Positions 7,968 through 16,027 of a stretch of 58,948 nt of DNA are shown one piece after another. This DNA comes from Actinomycetes bacterium (GTDB lineage: Bacteria > Actinomycetota > Acidimicrobiia > Acidimicrobiales > Palsa-688). A program made the translations under genes and the position numbers. The stretch is from positions 1-58,948 of the forward strand of contig JAKCDU010000022.1 in NCBI GenBank assembly GCA_021838445.1, read 5' to 3'. The notes under the pieces were generated by a model that was not told where the DNA came from, made no database searches, and saw nothing but the letters and a program-made list of their open reading frames with translations. Every line of letters starts with the position of its first letter. Positions within the stretch are counted from its first letter, which is position 1.

Positions 7968-7976
7968 GTACGGGCA
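7953..7976. promoter_or_regulatory. palindromic operator candidate for the GntR regulator
   Basis: CCGTAC (7956-7961) and GTACGG (7968-7973) are perfect inverted arms around TTGTAT; outer bases extend the symmetry to 8 of 9 positions per arm. It lies 48 bp upstream of the GntR gene and 136 bp upstream of the divergent operon. A related half-site, TATACGGAC, occurs at 7086-7094 just after hpxO. Confidence 0.5.
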
Positions 7977-8111
7977 TATATCCGTCCCGTAGGGCCGCCA
8001 TGACCTTCGACGACCGCTCGGGTCGTTCCACGAGGCGCGGCGCACGGCTGCTGGGTCCTCACGACACCCCTGCGGGCGGAAGTCCGAACGTCCAAGAGCC
8101 GGAGGGTCCCG

Positions 8112-9656
8112 TTGCGTTACGGCTTCGTCATAGATCAGCGCACGTGCATCGGATGCCACGCCTGCACGGTGGCCTGCAAGACCGAGCACCAAGTCCCGGT
8201 GGGACAGTTCCGTACGTGGGTCAAGTACGTCGACAGCGGAGAGTGGCCTTCGTCGACGCGGGCGTTCGGGGTGATGCGCTGCAACCACTGCCGCGACGCG
8301 CCCTGCGTGGCGATCTGCCCGACCAAGGCCCTCTTCAAGCGCCGTGACGGGATCGTCGACTTCGACTCCGAGAGCTGCATCGGCTGCAAGAGCTGTATGC
8401 AGGCGTGCCCGTACGACGCGCTGTACATAGACGAGGACACCCACACCGCAGCCAAGTGCAACTTCTGCGCCCACCGCGTCGACGACGGCCTCGAGCCGGC
8501 GTGCGTGGTGGTCTGCCCGACCCACTCGATCTGGGCCGGGGATCTGGACGACCCGACCAGCGCGGTGTCGGGGCTGGTGGCGGCCCACCACACCGAAGTG
8601 AGGTCCCCCGAGCAGGGCACCGGACCCAACGTCTTCTACCTCGGGGCCGAGCGGGCCGTGCTCGACCCCCTTCTGGCCCCCGTGGACGGGTCGTACCTGT
8701 GGGCCGATCCGGACCCTCAGCGGTTGGCGGTGGCCCCCGATCTCCTCGCCGGAGCGCTCGACTTGACCCGCACCACCCTCAACACGGCCCACGCCCGGCC
8801 CTGGGGGTGGAGGGTGACGACCTACCTGTGGACCAAAGGGGTGGGAGCGGGGGCGCTGCTGGTCGCCTCGGGGGTCCTCTTGGCCGGGGTGCCGCCCGTC
8901 GGTGTCCTCCAGTGGGTCGCCCCGGCGGTGGCCGTCGCCGCCACCGCGGCGACGGGGGTCCTGCTCGTGTGGGATCTGAAGCGCCCTGACCGCTTCTTGT
9001 ACATCTTCACCCGGCCCAACCCGTCTTCCTGGCTCTTCTGGGGGGCGGTGTGCCTCGCCGGCCACTCCGCGGTCGCCGGTTCCTGGCTGGCCGCCGGGCT
9101 CGCCCAGGCGGCCGGACTCATCGACGGAACGTTCCTGTCGGGCATTCTCCGGGTACTGCGCTGGGCGGCCATCCCCACCGGTGGAGCGGCTGCCGGCTAC
9201 ACCGCCTTCCTCTTCCGCCAAGCAGAGGGACGTGACCTCTGGCAGTCACCCGTCCTCCTCGCTCACCTGCTGGTCCAGGCCGTTCAGGGAGGCTCCGGGG
9301 TGCTTCTGGCCCTGTCCGCGCTGACCGGTGGAGAGCCGAGATCGACCCGCGCTCTCGCTTCGACGTTCGTGGCCGCCTCGGCGGCCAACGGAGCCTGTCT
9401 GGTCGCCGAGTACGGCCGCCCGCACCACAGCCGACAGGCGTCGACCGCGGCGAGGATGGTCACCCGGGGGCGCTATCGCAAGCTCTTCTGGGCCGGCGCC
9501 GTCGGAGTGGGCGGCCTGGCCGCGGCGCTGGCCCTGCCGGCGACGCGACGTCGGAGCGTGGCCCGGGCCGCCATCGGCGGGCTTCTCGGCCAGGTCTCTC
9601 TCCTGGCCTACGAATCGGTCTTCGTGCGGGCCGGTCAGGACGTCCCGCTGTCATGA
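8112..9656 (+). CDS. fused [4Fe-4S] electron-transfer and NrfD-type membrane subunit of a molybdoenzyme
   Basis: 514 residues from TTG 8112, preceded by GGAGG at 8101-8105. Residues 1-140 hold 16 cysteines in four ferredoxin-type sets (12/15/18/22, 57/60/65/69, 89/92/95/99, 116/119/131/135), as in DmsB/PsrB/NrfC subunits. From about residue 225 there are roughly eight hydrophobic helices of an NrfD/PsrC anchor (starting TTYLWTKGVGAGALL), which exchanges electrons with quinones. These are usually two separate proteins; here they are one chain. The stop overlaps the start of the catalytic subunit by 4 bp (ATGA). The direction of electron flow cannot be told from sequence. Confidence 0.85.
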   Translation: MRYGFVIDQRTCIGCHACTVACKTEHQVPVGQFRTWVKYVDSGEWPSSTRAFGVMRCNHCRDAPCVAICPTKALFKRRDGIVDFDSESCIGCKSCMQACPYDALYIDEDTHTAAKCNFCAHRVDDGLEPACVVVCPTHSIWAGDLDDPTSAVSGLVAAHHTEVRSPEQGTGPNVFYLGAERAVLDPLLAPVDGSYLWADPDPQRLAVAPDLLAGALDLTRTTLNTAHARPWGWRVTTYLWTKGVGAGALLVASGVLLAGVPPVGVLQWVAPAVAVAATAATGVLLVWDLKRPDRFLYIFTRPNPSSWLFWGAVCLAGHSAVAGSWLAAGLAQAAGLIDGTFLSGILRVLRWAAIPTGGAAAGYTAFLFRQAEGRDLWQSPVLLAHLLVQAVQGGSGVLLALSALTGGEPRSTRALASTFVAASAANGACLVAEYGRPHHSRQASTAARMVTRGRYRKLFWAGAVGVGGLAAALALPATRRRSVARAAIGGLLGQVSLLAYESVFVRAGQDVPLS

Positions 9657-12538
9657 GCAACCCGGACGGGACAGGACAAGGAGGATCAGTGGCACCAGGC
9701 CTCGGTGGCGACCGGCGACGGGAGGGGGAGCTGCCCGGCGCCCGCCGCCAGGAGCACCTGACCAATTTTCCCCCGCCCGAGACCTGGGACCACCACGTCG
9801 AGCACGATGCCAGGGCCCACCCTCGCAAGGTGGCCCACGAGTACATGCTCGTTCCCACGACCTGCTTCAACTGCGAGTCCGGGTGCGGCCTTCTGGCCTA
9901 CGTGGACAAGTCCGACCTGTCCGTACGCAAACTCGAGGGCAACCCGGCCCATCCGGGGTCGCGCGGTCGCAACTGCGCCAAGGGACCGGCCACGGTGAAC
10001 CAACTCGACGACCCCGAGCGCATCCTGTACCCCCTGCGGCGGGTGGGGCGGCGCGGTGGGGGTGAATGGGAGCGGGTTTCGTGGGACGAGGCCCTCGACG
10101 ACATCGCCGGTCGTATCCGCCTCGCCATCTCCGAGGGCCGGCCCGAGGAGGTCATGTACCACGTGGGACGGCCCGGTGAGGACGGCTTCGCCGAGAGGTT
10201 CCTGGCCGCGTGGGGCGTCGACGGCCACAACAGCCACACCAATGTGTGCTCCTCGGGGGCCCGCTTCGGCATGACCCTCTGGACCGGATACGACCGACCC
10301 AGCCCCGATCACGCCAACGCCAAGGTGATCCTGCTGCTGTCCAGCCACCTGGAGACCGGTCACTACTTCAACCCTCACGCCCAGCGGATCATGGAGGCCA
10401 AGCTGGACGGGGCCAAGATGGTGGTGATCGACCCCCGTCTGTCCAACACCGCAGCCGCCGCCGACCTGTGGCTGTCCCCTTGGCCGGGCTCGGAGGCGGC
10501 CATCCTCCTGTCGGTGGCCTCCTACCTCCTGCGCACCGGTCGGATCGACCGCGACTACGTCCGACGCTGGTTCAACTGGCGTGAGTACATGGCCAATATG
10601 CACCCCGGCTCGGCGGCGGACGACTTCGAGGCGTTCCTCGGCCACCTCGAGGCCGATTACGCCCCCTACACCTTCGAGTTCGCCGCCGACGAGGCTCAGA
10701 TCGATGTGGCCCGCATCGAGGAGCTGGCCCGACTGGTCGCCGACTGCGACCACCGCCTGTCCGCCCACGTGTGGCGTTCGGCCTGCGCCGGGAACCTCGG
10801 TGGCTGGCAGGTCGCACGAGCCATGTGGTTGGTGCTGGCGTTGACCGGGAGCATAGGCACCGTCGGGGGGACCAGCCCCAACGGCTGGGACAAGTTCATA
10901 CCGAAAGGACCCCATCCCCCCGAAGGCCACGACCACTGGAACGAGCTGACCTGGCCGGGCGAGTACCCACTGGCCACCAACGAGATGTCGATCCTGCTCC
11001 CCCACTTCCTCGAGGAGGGCCGTGGGCGCCTCGAGGTGTACTTCTCCCGGGTGTGGAACCCCATCTGGACGGCGCCCGACGGGTTCAGCTGGCTGAACGC
11101 CCTGACCGACCCGCAGAAGGTCGGTCTGCACGTGGCGCTCACCCCGACGTGGTCGGAGACCGCCACCTTCGCCGACTACGTCCTGCCCATGGGCCACTCG
11201 GCCGAGCGCCACGACACCATGTCCTACGAGACCCACGCCGGCCGTTGGCTCAGCTTCCGTCAGCCGGTCCGCCGGGTGGCCATGGAGAGGATGGGCCGAC
11301 CGGTGGACGACACCCGCGACGCCAACCCCGGCGAGGTCTGGGAGGAGACCGAGTTCTGGTTCGAGCTGTCCTGGCGGATGGATCCCGACGGCTCGCTCGG
11401 TATCCGTAAGCACTTCGAGTCCCCTTACCGGCCGGGGGAGAGGATGACCGTCGACGACTACTACGGGTGGATGTTCGACCACTCCGTTCCCGGACTGCCG
11501 GCCAGAGCCGCCGAGGCCGGCCTCACCCCCCTCGGCTACATGCGCCGATTCGGCGCCGTATCGGTCGGAGAGCCGGTGTACCGCCTCGACGAGCGACCCC
11601 TGGATGACGCCGAGATGGAAGGGGCCGATCTCGACGAGCGGGGGGTTCTACGGCGCCCGACCGGCCCCGACGACGAGCCGCCGCTGATCGGGGAGGCGGG
11701 CTCCCTCGGGGTCCGCCACGACGACGGCTCGGTGACCGTCGGCTTCCCGACCCCGTCGCGCAAGCTGGAGATCTACTCCACCACGATGCGGGACTGGGGA
11801 TGGCCCGAGCAGGCCGTGCCCGGCTACATCGAATCGCACGTGTCGCGCCGGCGCATCGACCTCGACGCCGGCCAACTGGTACTGGTCCCCACGTTCCGGC
11901 TCCCGGTCCTGATCCACACCCGTTCCGGGAACGCCAAGTACCTGAACGAGATAGCCAACAGCCATCCCATGTGGGTGCACCCGAGCGACGCCGACCGGCA
12001 CCGGGTCGGCACCGGCGACCTGGTCCGGGTCAACACGACCATCGGGTACTTCGTGGCCCGGGTCTGGGTGACCGAGGCCATCCGCCCGGGGGTCTGCGCC
12101 CTCAGCCACCACATGGGGCGCTGGCGACTCCACGACTTCGACGGGAGCCGCTGGGTCAGCGGTCAGGTCGACCTGACCCACCCCGGCGGCCCCGACACCT
12201 GGATGCTGCGCTATCGCCGCGGGGTCGCACCGTTCGAGTCGTCTGATCCCGACTCCCAACGCATCTTCTGGACCGACCCCGGCGTGCACCAGAATCTGGC
12301 CTTCGCCGTCCAGCCCGATCCTCTGTCAGGAATGAACTGCTGGTTGCAGAAGGTAACCGTGGAGCGGGCCCGTCCCGACGATCGGTACGGGGACGTGTAT
12401 GTCGACCGGCGCCGGTCCCGGGAGGTGTACCGGGAATGGTTGGCCATGACCAGGTCCACGACCGGGCCGGACGGGGAACGCCGCCCCGAGTTCCTGATGC
12501 GTCCGGTCAAGCCCAAAAGGCGGGCCTATCGGGCCTGA
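9653..12538 (+). CDS. molybdopterin oxidoreductase, DMSO-reductase family catalytic subunit
   Basis: 961 residues. Cys71, Cys74, Cys78 and Cys108 bind the FS0 [4Fe-4S] cluster; HTNVCSSGA gives Cys199 as the probable Mo ligand; VVIDPRLSNTAAAADLWL and the C-terminal LVPTFRLPVLIHTRSGNAKY plus VHPSDADRHRVGTGDLVRVN are cofactor-binding regions of the family. The first 60 residues are hydrophilic, with no twin-arginine signal or hydrophobic helix, so export is not evident. It is co-translated with the FeS-NrfD subunit, making a PsrABC-like two-gene respiratory complex. Substrate unknown: polysulfide/thiosulfate-type chemistry is the default for the family, but its place between purine genes suggests a purine-related or respiratory support role. 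Confidence 0.85.
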   Translation: MSNPDGTGQGGSVAPGLGGDRRREGELPGARRQEHLTNFPPPETWDHHVEHDARAHPRKVAHEYMLVPTTCFNCESGCGLLAYVDKSDLSVRKLEGNPAHPGSRGRNCAKGPATVNQLDDPERILYPLRRVGRRGGGEWERVSWDEALDDIAGRIRLAISEGRPEEVMYHVGRPGEDGFAERFLAAWGVDGHNSHTNVCSSGARFGMTLWTGYDRPSPDHANAKVILLLSSHLETGHYFNPHAQRIMEAKLDGAKMVVIDPRLSNTAAAADLWLSPWPGSEAAILLSVASYLLRTGRIDRDYVRRWFNWREYMANMHPGSAADDFEAFLGHLEADYAPYTFEFAADEAQIDVARIEELARLVADCDHRLSAHVWRSACAGNLGGWQVARAMWLVLALTGSIGTVGGTSPNGWDKFIPKGPHPPEGHDHWNELTWPGEYPLATNEMSILLPHFLEEGRGRLEVYFSRVWNPIWTAPDGFSWLNALTDPQKVGLHVALTPTWSETATFADYVLPMGHSAERHDTMSYETHAGRWLSFRQPVRRVAMERMGRPVDDTRDANPGEVWEETEFWFELSWRMDPDGSLGIRKHFESPYRPGERMTVDDYYGWMFDHSVPGLPARAAEAGLTPLGYMRRFGAVSVGEPVYRLDERPLDDAEMEGADLDERGVLRRPTGPDDEPPLIGEAGSLGVRHDDGSVTVGFPTPSRKLEIYSTTMRDWGWPEQAVPGYIESHVSRRRIDLDAGQLVLVPTFRLPVLIHTRSGNAKYLNEIANSHPMWVHPSDADRHRVGTGDLVRVNTTIGYFVARVWVTEAIRPGVCALSHHMGRWRLHDFDGSRWVSGQVDLTHPGGPDTWMLRYRRGVAPFESSDPDSQRIFWTDPGVHQNLAFAVQPDPLSGMNCWLQKVTVERARPDDRYGDVYVDRRRSREVYREWLAMTRSTTGPDGERRPEFLMRPVKPKRRAYRA

Positions 12539-12553
12539 GCCCGTACGACCTGG

Positions 12554-13459
12554 TCAGGCTTGGAAGGGGTGGGTGGTCATCCAGTGCCCGGCGATGTCGA
12601 CCCGGCGGGCGAACCACACGTCCTCGTGGGACAGGGCGTAATCGATGAACCGGGCCAGGGCGGCGCTGCGCCCCGGCCGGCCGGCCAGGCGGGTGTGGAG
12701 CCCGACCGTCATCATCTTGGGCGAAGTCGACCCTTCGGCGTAGAGCACGTCGAAGGTGTCCTTCAGATAGTCCGAGAAGTCGCGTCCCGAGGCGAAGCCG
12801 GCCGGGCTCACGAAGCGCATGTCGTTGACGTCGAGGGTGTAGGGCACCACCAGGTGGGGAGCGCCGGTCTCGGTCGTCCAGTACGGGAGGTCGTCGCCGT
12901 AGGAGTCGGAGTCGTACAGGAACCCGCCATGCTCGACGACCAGCCTCCGGGTGTTCGGCCCGCCGCGACCGGTGTACCAGCCGAGCGGGCGCTCCCCGGT
13001 GGCGTTCTCGATGGCCCGCACGGCCAGGCCGACGTGGGCTCGTTCGGTGGCCTCGTCGACGTGGCGGTAGTCGATCCACCGGTAACCGTGGGAGCAGATC
13101 TCGTGGCCGGCCCCGGCCAGTCGGCGGATCACGTCCGGGCTGCGCTCCACGGCCATGCCCACCGCGAACACGGTCAGCGGAATACCGGCCCCCTCGAAGA
13201 GCCTCACCACCCGCCATACACCGGCCCGGCTGCCGTACTCGAACATGGACTCGACGTTCGGGTGGCGCTGGCCCACCCAGGGCTCGGCCCCTATCACGTC
13301 CTGGATGGCCGCCTCGGCGGCGGCGTCACCGTGCAGGACGCTGTTCTCGCCACCCTCCTCCCAGTTCAACACGAAGCTGACGGCGATGCGGGCGTCCCCC
13401 GGCCAGTGGGGATGCGGGGGATGCTCCCCGTAGCCGGTCAGGTCGCGCGGGTAGCTCAC
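12554..13459 (-). CDS. puuE: allantoinase, polysaccharide-deacetylase-fold PuuE type
   Basis: 301 residues, matching Pseudomonas PuuE almost block for block: YPRDLTGYG, NPPHPHWPGDARIA-like HPPHPHWPGDARIAVSF, NWEEGGENSVLHGD, EYGSRAGVWR, GHEICSHGYRWIDY, GWYTGRGGPNTRRLV, GGFLYDSDSYGDDLPYW, VPYTLDVNDMRF and DVWFARRVDIAGHW. PuuE hydrolyses (S)-allantoin to allantoate without the metal dependence of dihydroorotase-type allantoinases. It is the last gene of the minus-strand ureide operon, overlapping allC by 4 bp (13456-13459). Its product would be the substrate of that neighbour. Confidence 0.95.
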   Translation of the reverse strand: MSYPRDLTGYGEHPPHPHWPGDARIAVSFVLNWEEGGENSVLHGDAAAEAAIQDVIGAEPWVGQRHPNVESMFEYGSRAGVWRVVRLFEGAGIPLTVFAVGMAVERSPDVIRRLAGAGHEICSHGYRWIDYRHVDEATERAHVGLAVRAIENATGERPLGWYTGRGGPNTRRLVVEHGGFLYDSDSYGDDLPYWTTETGAPHLVVPYTLDVNDMRFVSPAGFASGRDFSDYLKDTFDVLYAEGSTSPKMMTVGLHTRLAGRPGRSAALARFIDYALSHEDVWFARRVDIAGHWMTTHPFQA

Positions 13460-14766
13460 GGAAGGGTCCGGTCGAGGTCGACCAGTGTGGACAGCAGGAC
13501 CCGGGCCCCGCCGAGCAGGTCACGGGGCGGTGTGGACTCCGAGCAGTGGTGGCTGATCCCCCCGGTGGAGGGAACGAAGATCATCCCCACCGGGCCCAGG
13601 CCGGCAACGATGGCGCAGTCGTGACCCGCTCCACTGGCCAGCGAGAGGGTGGGCAGGCCGTGCGAGGTGGCGGCCCGCCGGACCGCCTCCCGCACCAGCG
13701 GGTCGGCCGGTACGGGAGCCGTGGGGGGGAGGGGATCCACGGTCACCTCCACCCGGCGGGCGGCGCCGATCTGCTCGGCGCGCCGGACGAGGTCGGAAAG
13801 GGCGGCGGACAGGCGCCGAGGATCGGTGGAGCGCAGATCGAAGGTCATGTCCACCTCTCCGGGCACGACGTTGGCCACGTTCGGGCCGACGTCGAGGCGG
13901 CCGACGGTGGAGACGTCGCAGCCTCCCGGCCCGCTCACGGCGCGGACGGCCAGCACCACCTCGGCGGCCGCCACCAGCGCGTCGTGGCGCATCGAAATCG
14001 GCGTGGTCCCGGCGTGGTTGGCTTGGCCCCTTATGCGGACCCGACCCCTCTGCTGCCCGGTCACCGCCGCCACCACTCCGATGGACACGCCGCCTTGGTC
14101 GAGGACCGGTCCCTGCTCGACGTGCAACTCCACGAAGGCCGCCACGGGCTGGGTCCAACGGGCCCGGTCGAGGGCGGCCGGTTGGCAGCCGGCGCTTTCG
14201 AGCAGAGCCCGCAGGGACCGGGAGCCGGCGGCGCTGGGTTGCTGATCGAGCTCGTCGGACTCGAGCAGCCCGGCCACCGCCCGGCTGCCGGTGTAGGGCG
14301 GGGCCACGACGCCCTCCTCGTTGACGAAGGCCACGGCTCGCACCGGGTGGCGCAGGACGCGCCCGGCGGCGGCGAGAGACGCCAGAACCTCCCATGCCGC
14401 GACGACCCCGTAGGTGCCGTCCAAGTGGCCGCCCCCCGGGACGGTGTCGAGATGGCTTCCCGTCACGAGAGGAGGGAGACGGGAATCGGATCCGGGATAC
14501 TCGGCGATCACATTGCCCACGGGGTCCATCCAGCAGCGGGCCCCGACCCGCGGCCCCCAGTCGTGCAGGACCTCAGCCGCGGCCCGCCATTCCGGTGACC
14601 AGGCGACCCGGGTCACCGCCGGGCCCGGCGTGGCGCTGATCGCCGCCATCTCGTCCAGGCGACTCAGCAGCCGGCCCCCGTCCACGTCCACCCCGGCCGG
14701 TGGGTCGTCGCTCCTTCGGAGCGGGTCGGTCCGGTCGACGGGGAGCGGTACCGGCCCGGTCACCAT
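13456..14766 (-). CDS. allC: allantoate amidohydrolase (M20 family)
   Basis: 436 residues, typical of AllC/HyuC-type Zn amidohydrolases. GSHLDTVPGGGHLDG near 103-117 gives metal His and Asp, AFVNEEG near 146-152 the catalytic and metal Glu, FVELHVEQGP the next metal His, and GAGHDC plus ISHHCSE near the C-terminus the last ones. QANHAGTTPISMRHD is the dimerization/substrate segment. Allantoate is converted to ureidoglycine/ureidoglycolate plus ammonia and CO2. N-carbamoyl-amino-acid hydrolase and beta-ureidopropionase belong to the same family, but overlap with puuE and the uraD/uraH genes upstream favours allantoate. The ATG at 14766 and GTG at 14763 are alternative starts. Confidence 0.88.
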   Translation of the reverse strand: MVTGPVPLPVDRTDPLRRSDDPPAGVDVDGGRLLSRLDEMAAISATPGPAVTRVAWSPEWRAAAEVLHDWGPRVGARCWMDPVGNVIAEYPGSDSRLPPLVTGSHLDTVPGGGHLDGTYGVVAAWEVLASLAAAGRVLRHPVRAVAFVNEEGVVAPPYTGSRAVAGLLESDELDQQPSAAGSRSLRALLESAGCQPAALDRARWTQPVAAFVELHVEQGPVLDQGGVSIGVVAAVTGQQRGRVRIRGQANHAGTTPISMRHDALVAAAEVVLAVRAVSGPGGCDVSTVGRLDVGPNVANVVPGEVDMTFDLRSTDPRRLSAALSDLVRRAEQIGAARRVEVTVDPLPPTAPVPADPLVREAVRRAATSHGLPTLSLASGAGHDCAIVAGLGPVGMIFVPSTGGISHHCSESTPPRDLLGGARVLLSTLVDLDRTLP

Positions 14767-15185
14767 TCCGGGCGTCCGAGGACCTCGCCGAGGCGGGCGT
14801 TGGCGGCGAGGAAGCGTTGGTAGGCCCGGAACCCGCCCAGCTCCGAGATGTCCACGACCCGGTCGCCGGGCTGCAGACGGTCGGGCTGGAGGATCATGGC
14901 GTTGACTTCCTCCCCGTCGAGCAGGCGGATCGAGCCCAGCTCGAGCTCGGCCGGTTCGGCCGGCAGGAGCTGTCCCGAGAGGACCGAATCGGGCATGTCG
15001 TAGAGCTCTCCCTCGATGACCCGACCGCCCACCTCCACCGGGAGCAGCCCCGGGAATTCGTCCCGGACGGCAAAGAATCGGTAGGCGGCCGCCGTGCGGG
15101 CCGGCCCCAGGTAGGTCGAACCGGCGTGGCAGCCGTGATCCTTCTGGCCGGACATGGCGGTGCCGTTGAGGAACATCAGGGGCAC
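14760..15185 (-). CDS. AIG2/gamma-glutamylcyclotransferase-like protein, allophanate-hydrolase C-domain type
   Basis: 141 residues from GTG 15185 (ATG at 15176 gives 138; either overlaps the uraD stop). MFLNGTAMSGQKDHGCHAGST, YRFFAVRDEFPGLLPVE, IEGELYDMP and the acidic strand LGSIRLLDGEEVNAMIL are typical of the small cyclotransferase-like fold found alone or as the C-terminal domain of allophanate hydrolases. It sits between uraD and allC and overlaps allC by 7 bp. Such proteins often travel with ureide genes, but their reaction is not established. It could act on a late ureide (ureidoglycolate or an oxamate-like compound); this is inference. Confidence 0.72.
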   Translation of the reverse strand: MPLMFLNGTAMSGQKDHGCHAGSTYLGPARTAAAYRFFAVRDEFPGLLPVEVGGRVIEGELYDMPDSVLSGQLLPAEPAELELGSIRLLDGEEVNAMILQPDRLQPGDRVVDISELGGFRAYQRFLAANARLGEVLGRPEW

Positions 15186-15733
15186 GTCGGGGTATCCTCC
15201 CTGTTGGCGGTCTGCAGCTTTCGAAGTCGGTCCCTGGCGATGGCGATCAGGGCTTCGCACCCTCGGCTCAGCTCCCGGGAACGGTCGTCTCCGAAGCGGG
15301 TCTCCATCACTTCCACGATCGATGCGAGCGGCCGGCCGGCCACCCACTCGACGAAGGGGAAACCGAACCGGGCTTCGTACGCGGCGTTCAATTCCGCCAG
15401 CCGGGCGCGGATGGCTTCGGCTTCGGGATCGGGGGTGGCTCGGGGCGAGCCCTGCTCGCGCCAGGAAAGAGTGCTTCGGGCCTCGAGCGTCCGGGGCGCT
15501 TCGCCGAGGCGGGGATGGGCTCGCAGGGCGGCCGCTCGCAGATCGTCGCCGCCCGAGTCGAGATCGGCCGCCACCGCGTCGATCACCTGCGTCCAGGCCT
15601 CGAAGGGCCGACCGCCGAGACCGGCGGTGAGCGGCCGGGCGTCTTCGAACAGGGGCCGCAGGGCCCGGCGCAACTCGTCTTCCGACATGGACGCGAGGGC
15701 TCGGGCCGGCGGCAGTCGGGCCGGTTCAGACAC
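15176..15733 (-). CDS. uraD: 2-oxo-4-hydroxy-4-carboxy-5-ureidoimidazoline (OHCU) decarboxylase
   Basis: 185 residues, standard UraD length. RAHPRLGE gives the catalytic His73, the S-x2-EQ segment near 90-94 the conserved Glu, and FGFPFVEWVAGRP near 123-135 the family signature. It converts OHCU to (S)-allantoin, preventing racemic spontaneous decay. The GTG start at 15733 lies inside the uraH end (8-bp overlap) and its TGA overlaps the next gene, so translation is coupled on both sides. Confidence 0.92.
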   Translation of the reverse strand: MSEPARLPPARALASMSEDELRRALRPLFEDARPLTAGLGGRPFEAWTQVIDAVAADLDSGGDDLRAAALRAHPRLGEAPRTLEARSTLSWREQGSPRATPDPEAEAIRARLAELNAAYEARFGFPFVEWVAGRPLASIVEVMETRFGDDRSRELSRGCEALIAIARDRLRKLQTANREDTPTCP

Positions 15734-16019
15734 CGAGGTACACGACCGCCGAGTGACCCGATGCCAGTACCGGAAGGTGGTAGCGCCGTTCCTCGACCAG
15801 GTCGACCGTGGCCGACAGGCGGGCCACGAAGCCGTCCAGGTTCCAGGTGACGGTGTAGACGCCGCAGGGGAGGCCCACGGCCAGCTGCTCTAGACGCCCA
15901 TGCTGGTCGGTGCGGCCGCGCCCGACGCACTCCCCGCGGCGGTCGCGTACCTCGACGTCGACGCCGGGGGAGGGGCCGCCTCCGGCCCCGTTGAGCACGT
16001 GGGTCGACAGATCGGGCAC
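15726..16019 (-). CDS. uraH: 5-hydroxyisourate hydrolase (transthyretin-like)
   Basis: 97 residues from GTG 16019, a little shorter than typical (~110). LSTHVLNGAGG gives catalytic His7, DQHGR the Arg42 equivalent, and RRYHLPVL the second His (His81). The protein ends in YLGV, whereas enzymes of this family end in a nearly invariant YRGS whose Arg and Ser help shape the active site. Function is otherwise well supported by position: HpxO makes its substrate and UraD uses its product. Activity may be altered by the tail. Confidence 0.85.
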   Translation of the reverse strand: MPDLSTHVLNGAGGGPSPGVDVEVRDRRGECVGRGRTDQHGRLEQLAVGLPCGVYTVTWNLDGFVARLSATVDLVEERRYHLPVLASGHSAVVYLGV

Positions 16020-16027
16020 GGGTGGGG

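Noticed and set aside
9686-11482. Long 598-residue reading frame antisense to the molybdoenzyme gene
   Set aside because: Low-complexity Gly/Val/His-rich text with no motif; a typical shadow of GC-rich coding sequence whose true strand has full family motifs.
12539-12553. Terminator between the molybdoenzyme gene and puuE
   Set aside because: The gap is only 15 bp and the GGGCC/GGCCT runs do not form a convincing stem.
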